DNA from: an uncultured Erythrobacter sp.
Lineage (GTDB): Bacteria; Pseudomonadota; Alphaproteobacteria; Sphingomonadales; Sphingomonadaceae
NCBI GenBank assembly: GCA_947500645.1
Contig: CANMSD010000002.1
Coordinates: 806,001 to 870,000, forward strand
Length of the DNA: 64,000 bases
Direction of reading: 5' to 3'
Both the position numbers and the translations under genes were made by a program. The notes beneath the pieces were generated by a model. It saw only the letters and a list, made by a program, of their open reading frames with translations, made no database searches and had not been told where the DNA came from. This document shows positions 30,383-39,823 of the stretch, one piece after another. Each line of letters starts with the position of its first letter. Positions within the stretch are counted from its first letter, which is position 1.

Positions 30383-31467
30383 GCAAAGCCGCCAGCGACG
30401 GTGATCCTGGCGGGTCGGCGGAGCGCGCCCTCTCCGCGATGTTTCGCCGCCTGATCCGTGAGACGGGTCCGATAAGCCTCGCCCAGTTTATGGGGGAGAG
30501 CAATGCGCGCTATTACTCCAGCCGCGACCCTCTGGGCGCTGCTGGAGACTTCATCACTGCGCCCGAAATCAGCCAGATGTTCGGCGAGCTGGTGGGGCTA
30601 TGGCTTGCCGATCTGTGGTCGCAAATGGGTTCGCCTGAGCGCGTGCTTTATGTCGAGCTCGGCCCGGGGCGCGGTACCTTGGCGTCCGACGCCTTGCGCA
30701 CGGCGGCGAAATTTGGCCTCAACCCGCAAGTGCATTTCGTTGAAGGTTCCGCCAGCTTGCGCGCTATCCAGCGCGGTACAATTCCCGGCGTCACACACCA
30801 CGACGATCTGGGAAGCGTGCCAGAGGATGCGCCGCTTTTGCTGGTGGCGAACGAGTTCTTCGACGCGCTTCCGATCCGGCAATTGGTTCGCACCGCCCAA
30901 GGCTGGCGAGAGCGGATGGTAGGGTTGGAAGACGATCGCTTTGTCTTTGTGGCGGGCGACAAGCCGATGGACTCCGCCGTGCCCGAGAAATGGCGCGATG
31001 CGGACGAAGGCGCTCTGATCGAGACCTGCCCTGCCGCCGCCAGTGTGATGAGCGAAATTGCCACCCGCCTCGCGAAGCAGGGTGGCGCAGGTCTTGTGGT
31101 GGACTACGGCACGACCGAATTGCGATCTGGCTCCACCTTGCAAGCGATCCGTTCGCACGAAAAAGTCGATGTCTTCGCCGCTCCTGGCGAGGCAGACCTG
31201 ACCGCGCATGTCGATTTCGAGATGCTGCGGCACGTCGCGGCTGATCAAGGCGCGCAGGTGATGGGCCCGACGACGCAAGGGCAATGGCTGCGCGCGCTCG
31301 GCATCGATAGGCGGCTTAAGGCTTTGCAACGCCAATCGCCGGGCAATGCGGACAAGATCAAGCGCCAGCGTGACCGGTTGGTCGACGAGTCCGAGATGGG
31401 CGCTTTGTTCAAGGTCATGGGGCTGTCGGGTGGCGGTTGGCCGACTGCTGGCGCGGGGTTTGGGTGA
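30379..31467 (+). CDS. MidA/NDUFAF7-like SAM-dependent methyltransferase
   Basis: The protein has 362 aa from the ATG at 30379. The family hallmarks are GPISLAQFMGESNARYY and DPLGAAGDFITAPEISQMFGE near the N-terminus, then the SAM-binding VELGPGRGTLASDAL. Eukaryotic NDUFAF7 methylates an Arg of a complex I subunit; bacterial members are often placed beside lgt. The 4-nt overlap with lgt supports co-expression. The substrate in bacteria is not firmly known. The C-terminal 30 residues (KIKRQRDRLVDESEMGALFKVMG) match the family's terminal helix. Confidence 0.92.
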   Translation: MSKAASDGDPGGSAERALSAMFRRLIRETGPISLAQFMGESNARYYSSRDPLGAAGDFITAPEISQMFGELVGLWLADLWSQMGSPERVLYVELGPGRGTLASDALRTAAKFGLNPQVHFVEGSASLRAIQRGTIPGVTHHDDLGSVPEDAPLLLVANEFFDALPIRQLVRTAQGWRERMVGLEDDRFVFVAGDKPMDSAVPEKWRDADEGALIETCPAAASVMSEIATRLAKQGGAGLVVDYGTTELRSGSTLQAIRSHEKVDVFAAPGEADLTAHVDFEMLRHVAADQGAQVMGPTTQGQWLRALGIDRRLKALQRQSPGNADKIKRQRDRLVDESEMGALFKVMGLSGGGWPTAGAGFG

Positions 31468-31530
31468 ATGTTCCTTATGCGACTTAGCCGGCCCGTACCT
31501 TCCGTCCGGAGCCTACCGGGATACTATCCG

Positions 31531-31566
31531 GGTGGAAGGGTGGAAGGGTGGAAGGGTGGAAGGGTG
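31531..31566. repeat. Short tandem repeat, GGTGGAAG x 4.5
   Basis: Four perfect copies of the 8-bp unit GGTGGAAG followed by a half copy GGTG, in the gap between the methyltransferase and DUF2147 genes. It begins 63 nt after the methyltransferase stop and ends 85 nt before the DUF2147 ATG. Perfect short tandem arrays can change length by slippage, but this one is outside any reading frame I trust. Confidence 0.9.
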
Positions 31567-31651
31567 CGGGTGGCTCGGCTTCCCAAAAAGCGGCAAATGT
31601 AACCAGACGTCGCACTTCATCGAATGCTCTTTCATATCCTGGGAGAAAACT

Positions 31652-32068
31652 ATGCTTGCTCGCTTTGCTGTTGCTGCTCTCGCGCTGGGCGCTGCCACAC
31701 CTGCTCTCGCCGCCGATCCGATCAATGGCCGCTGGGTAACGCAGGACAAGGATGCTGTGGTTTCCATCGGCAAATGCGGAGCCACGACGTGCGGCAAGAT
31801 TGCGCGTTTTCTGGTCACTCCGCCTGACGGCCTTGATCAGCGCGACATTTACAATCCGGACAAGAAGAAGCGCACGCGCAAGCTGCTCGGCCTGCCGATC
31901 CTGACCAGCTTCAAGCAGGATGGCGACGTCTGGCGTGGGCGGATTTACGATCCGAACGATGGCAAAAGCTATCGCAGCGTGCTGCGCCGCAAAAGCGCCA
32001 ATGTTCTGGAAGTGAAGGGATGCATCGGCCCATTTTGCCAGACACAATTGTGGCGCAAAGCGAACTAG
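31652..32068 (+). CDS. Secreted DUF2147 protein
   Basis: The protein has 138 aa from the ATG at 31652 with a GGGAG ribosome site. It starts with a signal peptide (MLARFAVAALALGAATPALA), then DPINGRWVTQDKDAVVSIGKCG, the standard DUF2147 opening. The body holds YRSVLRRKSANVLEVKGCIG. Four cysteines in the mature part could form two disulfides. The domain is lipocalin-like and its function is not known. The gene stands alone, with a cluster of hairpins directly after its stop. Confidence 0.92.
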   Translation: MLARFAVAALALGAATPALAADPINGRWVTQDKDAVVSIGKCGATTCGKIARFLVTPPDGLDQRDIYNPDKKKRTRKLLGLPILTSFKQDGDVWRGRIYDPNDGKSYRSVLRRKSANVLEVKGCIGPFCQTQLWRKAN

Positions 32069-32074
32069 GTTTTC

Positions 32075-32124
32075 CGCACGCCATCCGGCGTGCGATATCC
32101 TCGCTCATGCGACCTGAAGGTCGC
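32075..32124. repeat. Cluster of perfect hairpins after the DUF2147 gene
   Basis: CGCACGCC (32075-32082) pairs with GGCGTGCG (32087-32094) over a 4-nt loop. GCGACCT (32109-32115) pairs with AGGTCGC (32118-32124) over 2 nt. A further GGCC-ATTC-GGCC stem follows shortly after. The first hairpin starts 6 nt after the stop codon and could end transcription, although no T-run is present. Confidence 0.65.
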
Positions 32125-32196
32125 GTCGCTCCGGGCGGCCATTCGGCCTTGCGATCGCCCGACGAGATATGGGCGACCGATGGTTTGATTTACATC

Positions 32197-33732
32197 CTAT
32201 AAACCAATAACTTCCGCTAGTTGCTCAGCCGCCTTTTTCGGGCTGAGCTTGTTCTCGCTTCGGTCGACTGCGAAGTTCGCGTCACGCATTGCATTGACAT
32301 CAATCGCACCCACTAGCGGCTCGAGCGCGGCGACGAGATTTTCATCATCCGCGCGGCGCGGCGAAATCAGCACCATCGCATCATAGCTGGGTAGCGCCTC
32401 GCGCGGATCCTCCAGCACTACCAGCCGGTCCGCCGCGATCCGCCCGTCCGACGTGTAAGCGCTGATCACGTCAGCCTCGCCTGAAGTAAGCGCATTGTAC
32501 ATAAAGGTGGGCGAGAAATTGCGCTGCTGTGCAAAACGCAGTCCATAGGCATCGCGCACGCCGATCCATTCGGGCCGTTCGAAGAATTCGGGATCGCCAC
32601 CAACGGTCAGCTGCGGCGCAACCGCGACCAGGTCTTCGAGCGAGGTTAGGTTTAAATCGCGCGCGCGATCTTCGCGCATGGCGAAGGCATAGGCGTTCTC
32701 AAAGCCGAGCCTGCCCAGCACGCGCACCCCATTCTCGCCTTCTTCCCATTGCTTGATAACGCGGTACATCTCCTCGCGTCCGGGATTGTCGGTGCGCTTC
32801 AGCTGGTTGGCCCAGATCGTGCCGGTGTAGTCGATGGCGATGTCGATATTCGAGCTGACCACTGCATTGTGGACCACCGCCGAGCCCAGCCCATCACGAT
32901 ATTCAACCCTGTAGCCGGCGTCTTCGAGCCGCGACCCGATCAACTGCGCGAGGATGTATTGTTCGGAGAATTGCTTGGAGGCGATGACGATCGTGTCGTC
33001 ATCCTCGCCGCCCGATTGATAGGCCAGCGCTCCAAAAATCCCGAGCGCCACCGCTACCATCCCTGCGCCCCACTTGATTTTTGAGCGGCGCGCTAGGCCG
33101 CGCTCAATCAGGCCAAGCAATGCGTCGACGATCAGCGCGAGACCAGCGCTTGCCAAACATCCAGCAAGCACCAGCGCCCAGTTTTGCGTTTGCAATCCTG
33201 CGAAAATCGGATCACCCAAGCTCGGCTGGCCGATAGTGGTTGAGAGCGTCGCCGCGCCAATCGTCCAGACGCTGGCGGTGCGGATGCCTGCCATGATGAA
33301 GGGCGCAGATAGCGGCGCTTCGACGAGCCTCAGTTTCTGCCAGCTCGTCATGCCCACGCCGTCGGCGGCTTCGAGTACACCTGGGTCGAGATTGGCCTGC
33401 GCGGTCACGGCGTTTCGCAGGATCGGCAGTAGCGCATAGAGCGCGAGCGCGAGAAGCGCGGGCAGAAAGCCGAGCGTCGGCAGTCCTTGGCCAAACACGG
33501 CGCGCAAAGACAGCAGGATCGGGAAAAACAGCGCGAGCAAAGCCAGCGCCGGGATCGTCTGCACGAGGCTTGCAAAGCCCAGAGCCACACGCGCGACCGG
33601 CTGCGAACGGCTGGCCCAGACGGCGAGCGGCAGGGCGACCGCAATGCCGAGCCCGATGGCGCTGGCGGCGAGAATCACGTGTGCAGCCAGCTTGTCGCCA
33701 AGGCCAAAGAGGATGTCGGCAAACCCGTCCAT
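32197..33732 (-). CDS. Betaine/choline-type ABC importer, fused permease and substrate-binding protein
   Basis: The protein has 511 aa. The N-terminal 220 residues are a BPD_transp_1 permease with about six helices and the EAA-like loop LEAADGVGMTSWQKLRLVEAP. A seventh helix (about 226-243) tethers a periplasmic OpuAC-like binding domain (about 250-511) beginning TIVIASKQFSEQYILAQLIG. Such OpuCB-OpuCC fusions import glycine betaine, choline or related osmolytes; aromatic box residues were not verified. The start overlaps the stop of the ATPase gene by one base, so the two form one transporter. Confidence 0.92.
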   Translation of the reverse strand: MDGFADILFGLGDKLAAHVILAASAIGLGIAVALPLAVWASRSQPVARVALGFASLVQTIPALALLALFFPILLSLRAVFGQGLPTLGFLPALLALALYALLPILRNAVTAQANLDPGVLEAADGVGMTSWQKLRLVEAPLSAPFIMAGIRTASVWTIGAATLSTTIGQPSLGDPIFAGLQTQNWALVLAGCLASAGLALIVDALLGLIERGLARRSKIKWGAGMVAVALGIFGALAYQSGGEDDDTIVIASKQFSEQYILAQLIGSRLEDAGYRVEYRDGLGSAVVHNAVVSSNIDIAIDYTGTIWANQLKRTDNPGREEMYRVIKQWEEGENGVRVLGRLGFENAYAFAMREDRARDLNLTSLEDLVAVAPQLTVGGDPEFFERPEWIGVRDAYGLRFAQQRNFSPTFMYNALTSGEADVISAYTSDGRIAADRLVVLEDPREALPSYDAMVLISPRRADDENLVAALEPLVGAIDVNAMRDANFAVDRSENKLSPKKAAEQLAEVIGL

Positions 33733-34469
33733 CAGGCGAGCCGCCCTTCCATCGCCGCAAGCCTCTCGGCCTGCTGGCGCGGCACGGCGACAAGGCCTTG
33801 CGCGATCTCGCCTCCCTGGCCCACCAACAGAGCCTCGGGGGTTTCGTCGGCAACTATCTCGCCTGTATCCATCACCAGTACGCGGTCGGCCAGCAGCAGC
33901 GCCTCGGCCATATCGTGGGTCACCATGATTGTGGTGAGACCGAGCTTTTCGTGTAGCTCGCGCACCTTCTCACCCAAGGCATCGCGGGTGATGGGGTCGA
34001 GCGCGCCGAACGGCTCGTCCATCAGCAACAGCTCCGGTTCGATTGCGAGCGCCCGCGCCACGCCGACCCTCTGACGCTGACCGCCAGAAAGCTCGTCCGG
34101 CATGCGGCTCGCCATGTCGGGCTCCAGCTCGACCAGTTCGAGCAGCTCTGCAATACGCGCTTCGGGCAAGCCCTCGCCCGATAGGCGCGGACCGATTGCG
34201 ATATTTTCGCCAACGCGTAAATGCGGGAACAGGCCGATCCCCTGAAAGACATAGCCGATCCGGCGGCGCAATTTGGCGGGAGGCTGCTGTGTGACATCGC
34301 CGCCTGCAAACAGCACTCTGCCAGAGCTCGGCACTTCCAGCATGTTGACCATCTTGAGCAGGGTGGACTTGCCCGAACCCGAGGCACCGACCAGCGCGAC
34401 GAAGCTTCCCTGCGCGATTTCGCAAGTTACGGAGTCTACCGCAACCACATCGCCATAGCTGCGGCTCAC
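33732..34469 (-). CDS. ATPase subunit of the betaine/choline-type ABC importer
   Basis: At least 245 aa. Walker A is GASGSGKST, the signature LSGGQRQRVGVARALA, Walker B LLLMDEPFGALD and the switch MVTHDMAEAL, all as in ProV/OpuCA-type ATPases. The CBS domains found in many OpuCA proteins are missing. The only standard start in the region is the GTG at 34469, but the reading frame stays open upstream and encodes the usual first beta-strand (LLNFDAVSRSYGD), so the true start may be a non-standard codon further upstream. It powers the fused permease/binding protein encoded next. Confidence 0.9.
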   Translation of the reverse strand: MSRSYGDVVAVDSVTCEIAQGSFVALVGASGSGKSTLLKMVNMLEVPSSGRVLFAGGDVTQQPPAKLRRRIGYVFQGIGLFPHLRVGENIAIGPRLSGEGLPEARIAELLELVELEPDMASRMPDELSGGQRQRVGVARALAIEPELLLMDEPFGALDPITRDALGEKVRELHEKLGLTTIMVTHDMAEALLLADRVLVMDTGEIVADETPEALLVGQGGEIAQGLVAVPRQQAERLAAMEGRLA

Positions 34470-34506
34470 GGCGTCGAAATTCAGCAGGGTTTGCGAAGCG
34501 ATAGCT

Positions 34507-35010
34507 CTAGCTTCCGCTTGCGCCGTCGGCTTCGTCCGCGCCTTCTTCCGCGGCTTCTGGCGCCAGATAAGTCACGCGCTTGATCTCGACCTCGCGACCC
34601 TGCGAATTGGTAATGCGCATCGTGCCATCCTCGGCCAGTTCGCCGGTGGTCCAGCATGCGCCGGTCCGGTCGGTCGCCGTTGGAGTGAAACACAGCCGTC
34701 CGTTTTCACGCCGTTCCCAAGTGCCTTCCAGCATTGGCGAGCCGTTGCGAAAATCACGGTAAGTGCCGCCAGCATCGAAAAAGGTGGTGTAGACTGCGCC
34801 ATCTTCGCCAACCGTCATCCAGCCGGTTTCCGACATGGTGAGATTGGTTGAGGGAGCGCTACCGGCATCGACCGCGTTACCGGCACTCGCATCGGCAGGT
34901 GAGGTCTCGCTCTCGCTGCCACCGCCGTTTTCTGCTGGAGGCGCGCAGGCCGAGAGTACCGCGATTACCCCTGCAACAGCCAGAAGTCCTGTTCGGTTCG
35001 AAATCTTCAT
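34507..35010 (-). CDS. Putative lipoprotein of unknown function
   Basis: The protein has 167 aa. Its signal sequence ends in a lipobox LSAC (Cys22), followed by a Ser/Gly/Ala/Glu linker (about 23-55). A small domain then reads MTVGEDGAVYTTFFDAGGTYRD and GTWERRENGRLCFTPTATDRTGACW, with a Cys pair that may bond, and an acidic tail. I do not recognise the domain; similar short sphingomonad lipoproteins are annotated hypothetical. The gene starts 10 nt after the HWE kinase stop and ends just before the ABC genes, so it is probably in the same transcription unit. Confidence 0.82.
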   Translation of the reverse strand: MKISNRTGLLAVAGVIAVLSACAPPAENGGGSESETSPADASAGNAVDAGSAPSTNLTMSETGWMTVGEDGAVYTTFFDAGGTYRDFRNGSPMLEGTWERRENGRLCFTPTATDRTGACWTTGELAEDGTMRITNSQGREVEIKRVTYLAPEAAEEGADEADGASGS

Positions 35011-35020
35011 GACGTGGAGC

Positions 35021-36523
35021 TTACTGGCTCAAGCGCTCGCGCGGAATAGAAATCGTTACGCTCAGACCGCTTTCGCGCCAGTCTCGCATAATCTTGCCGC
35101 CCAGTTGGTGGTCGATCGCCATTGAGATCAGGCGCGAGCCGAAGCCGGTTGATTGCGGTTCTGCAACGTCCGGGCCGCCGCTCTCGCGCCAGTCGATGAT
35201 GACCTCATCTCCTTCGCTGGATACGGCAATCGCAACCGTTCCATCGGGTGCGCTCAACGCGCCGTACTTTGCCGAATTGGTTGCCAGCTCGTGGAAGATC
35301 AGCGCCAACGGCGTTGCTGCGCGTTTGCCGAACGCGGCGCTTTCGCCCGCTATGCTGACCTTGTTCGATCCGTCTGCGCCATAAGGTTTCATCAGAACGC
35401 CGAGAAGGTCGATCAGCTGTTCGCCGCCTTCGCCCCCGCCAGGCAGGGCATATGCCTGAGCACGGGACAGCGCGCGAATATTGTCATTGAGCGCCTCACC
35501 GAACGCCTGGTTTTCCGGTGAACCGCGGGAGCGCAAGGAAACGAGTCCGGAAATGACCGAGAAGATGTTCTTGATCCGGTGTGCCAACTCGCCCGCAAGC
35601 AGCTCACGTTCTTGTGAGATACGATAACGATCATCAATGTCCGTCAACGTGCCAAACCAGCGCGCCTTCGCCGGATCATCGCAAGATGGAACCGCGCGCG
35701 AGACGACATAGCGATAAGAACCATCGGCCAGGCGCAGGCGCCACTCATCTTCGAACTCTGTGGCGGTTTCGATCGCATGCTTGAACTTGACCGCGCTGGC
35801 GTCGAAATCGTCCGGGTGGATTGCCTGCCGCCAATCCTCAACCGTCTTGGGCGCGGCCAACCCCGTAACTTCACCCCAGCGCGCATTGAAATTGTCGAAC
35901 ACCGGGCCTGGTGCTGCAGACCAGGCGATATCGGGCACGCTGTCGAGCATGAACTGCAATCGTTCAGCGCTTTCCTTCATCTCGAACATGGCCAGATAGG
36001 CTTGGCGATGCGCCTCCAGTCGGCGTTTTACCGCCTCTGCCAGAACCAGAAGTCCTTCCATCTGGAACTCATCGAGGGGTTCGTCGTGAGGCTTCGAATC
36101 CGTCACGCACAATGCGCCCATCGGGGAGCCTTCCGAAGAGATCAGCGGCGCACCTGCGTAGTAGCGCACATGTGCATCGCCGCGGACCAGTTCAAAATTG
36201 CCAAATCTCGGGTCTTGCGAGGCGTCGAGCACTTCCAGGATCGCATCGCCCATCATCGTATGCGCGCAGATGCTGGTGGTGCGGGCCGTTTCGTTCACTT
36301 CCAGGCCCTCGCCAGCGATAAAGCGCTGCCGCTCTGCCTCGACCAAACTGACTGCTGCCGATGGCGCGTTGCAAAGCCGCGCTGCGAAGCGGGCCAGCCG
36401 GGCGAGTTCTGGATCGCCGACCACACCATCGATATCGAAACTGGCAAGCACGCGAAGGCGATTGCTCTCGTCGCAATACTCCTTTGCAGGCGGCTTTTCC
36501 GATGGCCAAGGAGGGGAGTCCAA
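35021..36523 (-). CDS. Soluble GAF-PAS-HWE histidine kinase
   Basis: The protein has 500 aa without membrane helices. A GAF domain (about 35-175, with YYAGAPLISSEGSPMGALCVTD) is followed by a PAS domain with PAC segment (about 185-315) and an HWE/HisKA_2 kinase core (about 320-500). The acceptor histidine is in LAGELAHRIKNIFSVISGL and the ATPase N box is IFHELATNSAKYG. HWE kinases in alphaproteobacteria often feed the general stress response through PhyR or single-domain regulators; no response regulator is adjacent here. The annotated start is a TTG with no good ribosome site, so the N-terminus is uncertain. Confidence 0.9.
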   Translation of the reverse strand: MDSPPWPSEKPPAKEYCDESNRLRVLASFDIDGVVGDPELARLARFAARLCNAPSAAVSLVEAERQRFIAGEGLEVNETARTTSICAHTMMGDAILEVLDASQDPRFGNFELVRGDAHVRYYAGAPLISSEGSPMGALCVTDSKPHDEPLDEFQMEGLLVLAEAVKRRLEAHRQAYLAMFEMKESAERLQFMLDSVPDIAWSAAPGPVFDNFNARWGEVTGLAAPKTVEDWRQAIHPDDFDASAVKFKHAIETATEFEDEWRLRLADGSYRYVVSRAVPSCDDPAKARWFGTLTDIDDRYRISQERELLAGELAHRIKNIFSVISGLVSLRSRGSPENQAFGEALNDNIRALSRAQAYALPGGGEGGEQLIDLLGVLMKPYGADGSNKVSIAGESAAFGKRAATPLALIFHELATNSAKYGALSAPDGTVAIAVSSEGDEVIIDWRESGGPDVAEPQSTGFGSRLISMAIDHQLGGKIMRDWRESGLSVTISIPRERLSQ

Positions 36524-36693
36524 TAATGTCAGAGTGCGATCCTTTCGCAGGCGCTCTTACAATAAACTTCGACAAGGACAAATTCCGGTCCAGCCCGTGA
36601 GGAATTGTCGCTTCGTGCGTGCGCCGCAGGTTTGCGCTCGCTGCGGTCGCTGATATGAGGCGGAAGACGGAATATTTCACAGGATTATAACAA

Positions 36694-37860
36694 ATGCGCG
36701 CGACCCCCGATTTCGACTTCCAGCTTGGAGAAAGCGCCGAGATGATCCGCGACAGCGTGTCGCGGTTTGCCGATGAGCAGATTGCTCCACTGGCCGAGAA
36801 GGCGGACCGTGAAGACTGGTTTCCGCGCGAACTTTGGCAACCCATGGGCGAGCTTGGCCTGCATGGGATCACCGTGGGCGAAGAAGACGGCGGGCTGGGC
36901 CTCGGCTATCTCGAGCATGTGATCGCCGTCGAAGAGGTCAGCCGCGCGAGCGCAAGCGTGGGCCTGTCCTACGGCGCGCATTCCAACCTTTGCATCAATC
37001 AGATCCGCCGTTGGGGCAATGAGGAGCAGAAGGCGAAATACCTACCCGGCCTGATTTCGGGTGAGCATGTTGGATCACTCGCAATGTCGGAAGCAAGCGC
37101 AGGATCTGACGTGGTATCGATGAAGCTGAAGGCCGAGGCGGTGCAAGGCGGCTATGTGCTCAACGGCACCAAGTTCTGGATCACCAATGCGCCGGAGGCG
37201 GACACGCTGGTCGTCTATGCCAAGACCGACGGCAATGCCGGTTCGCGCGGGATTACTGCCTTCCTGATCGAGAAGGACATGCCCGGTTTCTCCATCGGTC
37301 AGAAGATCGACAAGGTCGGAATGCGCGGCTCGCCCACCTCGGAGCTGGTGTTCGACGATTGCGAAGTGCCTGAAGCGAATGTGATGGGGCCGGTCAATGG
37401 CGGCGTCGGCGTGCTGATGAGCGGTTTGGATTATGAGCGCGTGGTGCTCGCCGGATTGCAGCTCGGCATTATGCAGGCATGCCTCGATTGCGTTATCCCG
37501 TACCTGCGCGAGCGCAAACAGTTCGGAAAGCCGATCGGCTCTTTCCAGCTCATGCAGGCGAAGGTGGCCGACATGTATGTCGCGCTGCAATCGGCCCGCG
37601 CTTACACCTATGCCGTGGCGAAGGCCTGCGATGCCGACCAGACCACCCGTTTCGATGCGGCTGGCGCGATCCTGCTCGCGAGCGAGAATGCTTTCCGCGT
37701 TGCCGCCGAGAGCGTGCAGGCGCTTGGCGGGGCTGGCTATACCAAGGATTGGCCGGTGGAGCGCTATATGCGCGATGCGAAGCTGCTCGATATCGGCGCG
37801 GGTACGAACGAGATTAGGCGGATGCTGATCGGCCGTGAACTGATCGGGGCGGCTGGGTGA
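36694..37860 (+). CDS. liuA: Isovaleryl-CoA dehydrogenase
   Basis: The protein has 388 aa, an FAD acyl-CoA dehydrogenase. The catalytic glutamate lies in [11 protein letters not shown], the position characteristic of isovaleryl-CoA dehydrogenases. Other signatures are [52 protein letters not shown] and the C-terminal [16 protein letters not shown]. It oxidises isovaleryl-CoA to 3-methylcrotonyl-CoA in leucine breakdown; the carboxylase subunit for the next step is encoded nearby. An AGGA ribosome site is present. Its stop overlaps the GTG of the next gene (GTGA). Confidence 0.94.
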   Translation: MRATPDFDFQLGESAEMIRDSVSRFADEQIAPLAEKADREDWFPRELWQPMGELGLHGITVGEEDGGLGLGYLEHVIAVEEVSRASASVGLSYGAHSNLCINQIRRWGNEEQKAKYLPGLISGEHVGSLAMSEASAGSDVVSMKLKAEAVQGGYVLNGTKFWITNAPEADTLVVYAKTDGNAGSRGITAFLIEKDMPGFSIGQKIDKVGMRGSPTSELVFDDCEVPEANVMGPVNGGVGVLMSGLDYERVVLAGLQLGIMQACLDCVIPYLRERKQFGKPIGSFQLMQAKVADMYVALQSARAYTYAVAKACDADQTTRFDAAGAILLASENAFRVAAESVQALGGAGYTKDWPVERYMRDAKLLDIGAGTNEIRRMLIGRELIGAAG

Positions 37861-38219
37861 TCGGTACTTCAATCTGGCTTTGGCTTTCGGCGGGGGTCAT
37901 GGTAATAATTGCGACGTTGCATTCAACTGGCGGAGCGAGTTCGGTTCTCGACCCGATCCTAGCCAACGGCAATCCTCATCCCGATATGGAAATAGCTCCT
38001 ACTTTGCTGCGCTACTTGTGGCATTCGCTATCGGCATTCATGGTTTTGAGCGCGGCAGCGATAATCTGGCCCGAGACACCGCGTGCGCTTGTGATTGTAA
38101 TTGGAGTGTTCTGGATCGGGCTAGGTTTAGCTGACATTGCCACTTCGAAATTCGCTCACCCCGGCTGGATTCCAATGGGGATCGCCGGGTTGCTCGCCAT
38201 AATCGGGGCCTACAAATGA
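37857..38219 (+). CDS. Small four-helix membrane protein inside the leucine-degradation operon
   Basis: The protein has 120 aa and four probable membrane helices (about 4-22, 47-66, 73-90 and 99-117). Polar residues stand out at HSTGG, HSLS and FAHPGW. I do not recognise the family. It starts at a GTG overlapping the liuA stop by 4 nt and ends overlapping the liuB ATG by 4 nt, so its translation is tied to both. By my count it is about 54% GC over the first 120 bp, lower than the flanking enzymes. A transport or membrane-tethering role would be pure inference. Confidence 0.82.
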   Translation: MIGTSIWLWLSAGVMVIIATLHSTGGASSVLDPILANGNPHPDMEIAPTLLRYLWHSLSAFMVLSAAAIIWPETPRALVIVIGVFWIGLGLADIATSKFAHPGWIPMGIAGLLAIIGAYK

Positions 38220-39823
38220 CCGCACCCACTTTGACATCACAACTCGACCGCGAAGCGCCCGACGCTAAGGCGCGGTTTGCGCATAACAAGGCGTTGGCGG
38301 ACGATCTGCGCGCGAATGTGGCCGAAGCCGCTTTGGGCGGACCGGAGCGCAGCAGAGAGCGGCATACATCGCGCGGTAAATTGCTGCCGCGGGAGCGCGT
38401 CGAACGCCTCCTCGATCCGGGTTCGCCCTTCCTCGAGATCGGCCAGCTTGCTGCGAATGGGTTGTACAAGGATGATATCAACGGCGCGGGGATGATCGCC
38501 GGGATCGGTCGTGTCTCTGGTCGGCAGGTTATGATCGTGTGCAACGATGCCACCGTCAAAGGCGGCACGTACTACCCGATGACGGTCAAGAAGCATTTGC
38601 GCGCACAGGAGATCGCGCAGGAGAACCGCCTGCCGTGCATCTATCTGGTTGATAGCGGCGGGGCGAACCTGCCGCATCAGGCCGAGGTCTTCCCCGATCG
38701 CGAGCACTTTGGCCGCATCTTCTTCAATCAGGCGAACATGTCCGCATTGGGTATTCCGCAGATCGCCTGCGTCATGGGCAGCTGCACCGCGGGCGGAGCC
38801 TATGTCCCGGCGATGTCGGATGAGACGGTGATCGTGCGCAACCAGGGCACGATCTTCCTTGCCGGGCCACCGCTGGTGAAAGCCGCGACGGGCGAGGAAA
38901 TCAGCGCAGAGGATCTGGGCGGCGGCGACTTGCACGCCAAGAAATCGGGCGTGGTCGATCATCTTGCCGAGAATGACGAGCACGCGCTCACCATCGTGCG
39001 CGATATCGTCAGCCACCTTGGCGACAATACCGGCGCTGCGACAGATGTTTCACTTAAAGATCCCCGCCCGCCCAAATTCGATGCAGATGATCTCTACGCC
39101 ATCGTGCCGGATGATGTTCGTGCGCCTTACGATGTGAAGGAAGTGATCGCGCGGCTGGTCGACGGCAGCGAGTTCCACGAGTTCAAGGCGCAATATGGCA
39201 GCACGCTGGTGTGCGGCTTTGCGCATATCTGGGGTATGCCGGTCGCGATCCTTGCCAATAATGGCGTGCTGTTTTCCGAGAGTGCGCAGAAGGGTGCGCA
39301 CTTTATCGAGCTGGCGCAGCAACGCCGCATCCCGCTGCTGTTCCTGCAGAATATCTCCGGCTTTATGGTCGGCGGGAAGTATGAGGCGGAAGGCATCGCC
39401 AAACATGGTGCAAAGCTGGTCACCGCCGTTGCCACCGCGACCGTGCCCAAGATCACCGTGGTGATCGGCGGCAGTTTCGGTGCGGGCAATTACGGCATGT
39501 GCGGGCGCGCTTATTCGCCGCGCTTCCTGTTCACCTGGCCCAATGCGCGCATTTCGGTGATGGGCGGGGAGCAGGCTGCGTCGGTGCTCGCCACCGTCCA
39601 CCGCGATGCGGACAAATGGGATGAGCGCGAGGCCGAGGCCTTCAAGGCTCCGATCCGCCAGAAGTACGAGGACGAAGGCAACCCCTATTACGCCACCGCG
39701 CGGTTGTGGGATGACGGGGTGATCGACCCTGTTCAGACCCGCGATGTTCTTGGTCTTGCCTTCGCCGCGACGCTCGAGGCTCCAATCCCAGAGCGGCCAA
39801 GCTTTGGCGTTTTCAGAATGTGA
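38216..39823 (+). CDS. liuB: Methylcrotonyl-CoA carboxylase, carboxyltransferase (beta) subunit
   Basis: The protein has 535 aa with the two crotonase-like halves of a biotin-dependent carboxyltransferase. Seen are [43 protein letters not shown] and, in the C-terminal half, GHFIELAQ-type residues ([27 protein letters not shown]) and [20 protein letters not shown], which are diagnostic for methylcrotonyl-CoA or geranyl-CoA carboxylases. With liuA next door the methylcrotonyl role is favoured. The biotin-carrying alpha subunit is not in the window. The start overlaps the small membrane gene by 4 nt and the stop overlaps the next GTG by 4 nt. Confidence 0.94.
   Translation: MTAPTLTSQLDREAPDAKARFAHNKALADDLRANVAEAALGGPERSRERHTSRGKLLPRERVERLLDPGSPFLEIGQLAANGLYKDDINGAGMIAGIGRVSGRQVMIVCNDATVKGGTYYPMTVKKHLRAQEIAQENRLPCIYLVDSGGANLPHQAEVFPDREHFGRIFFNQANMSALGIPQIACVMGSCTAGGAYVPAMSDETVIVRNQGTIFLAGPPLVKAATGEEISAEDLGGGDLHAKKSGVVDHLAENDEHALTIVRDIVSHLGDNTGAATDVSLKDPRPPKFDADDLYAIVPDDVRAPYDVKEVIARLVDGSEFHEFKAQYGSTLVCGFAHIWGMPVAILANNGVLFSESAQKGAHFIELAQQRRIPLLFLQNISGFMVGGKYEAEGIAKHGAKLVTAVATATVPKITVVIGGSFGAGNYGMCGRAYSPRFLFTWPNARISVMGGEQAASVLATVHRDADKWDEREAEAFKAPIRQKYEDEGNPYYATARLWDDGVIDPVQTRDVLGLAFAATLEAPIPERPSFGVFRM

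Noticed and set aside
31531..31566. CRISPR array
   Set aside because: The units are 8 bp and contiguous with no spacers; it is a simple tandem repeat.
31346..31651. Extension of the DUF2147 frame to 240 codons
   Set aside because: It would cover the end of the methyltransferase gene and the tandem repeat, and would bury the clear signal peptide at 31652.
36694..39823. Complete leucine-degradation (liu) operon
   Set aside because: Only the dehydrogenase and the carboxyltransferase subunit are here; the biotin subunit, hydratase and lyase genes are not in the window.
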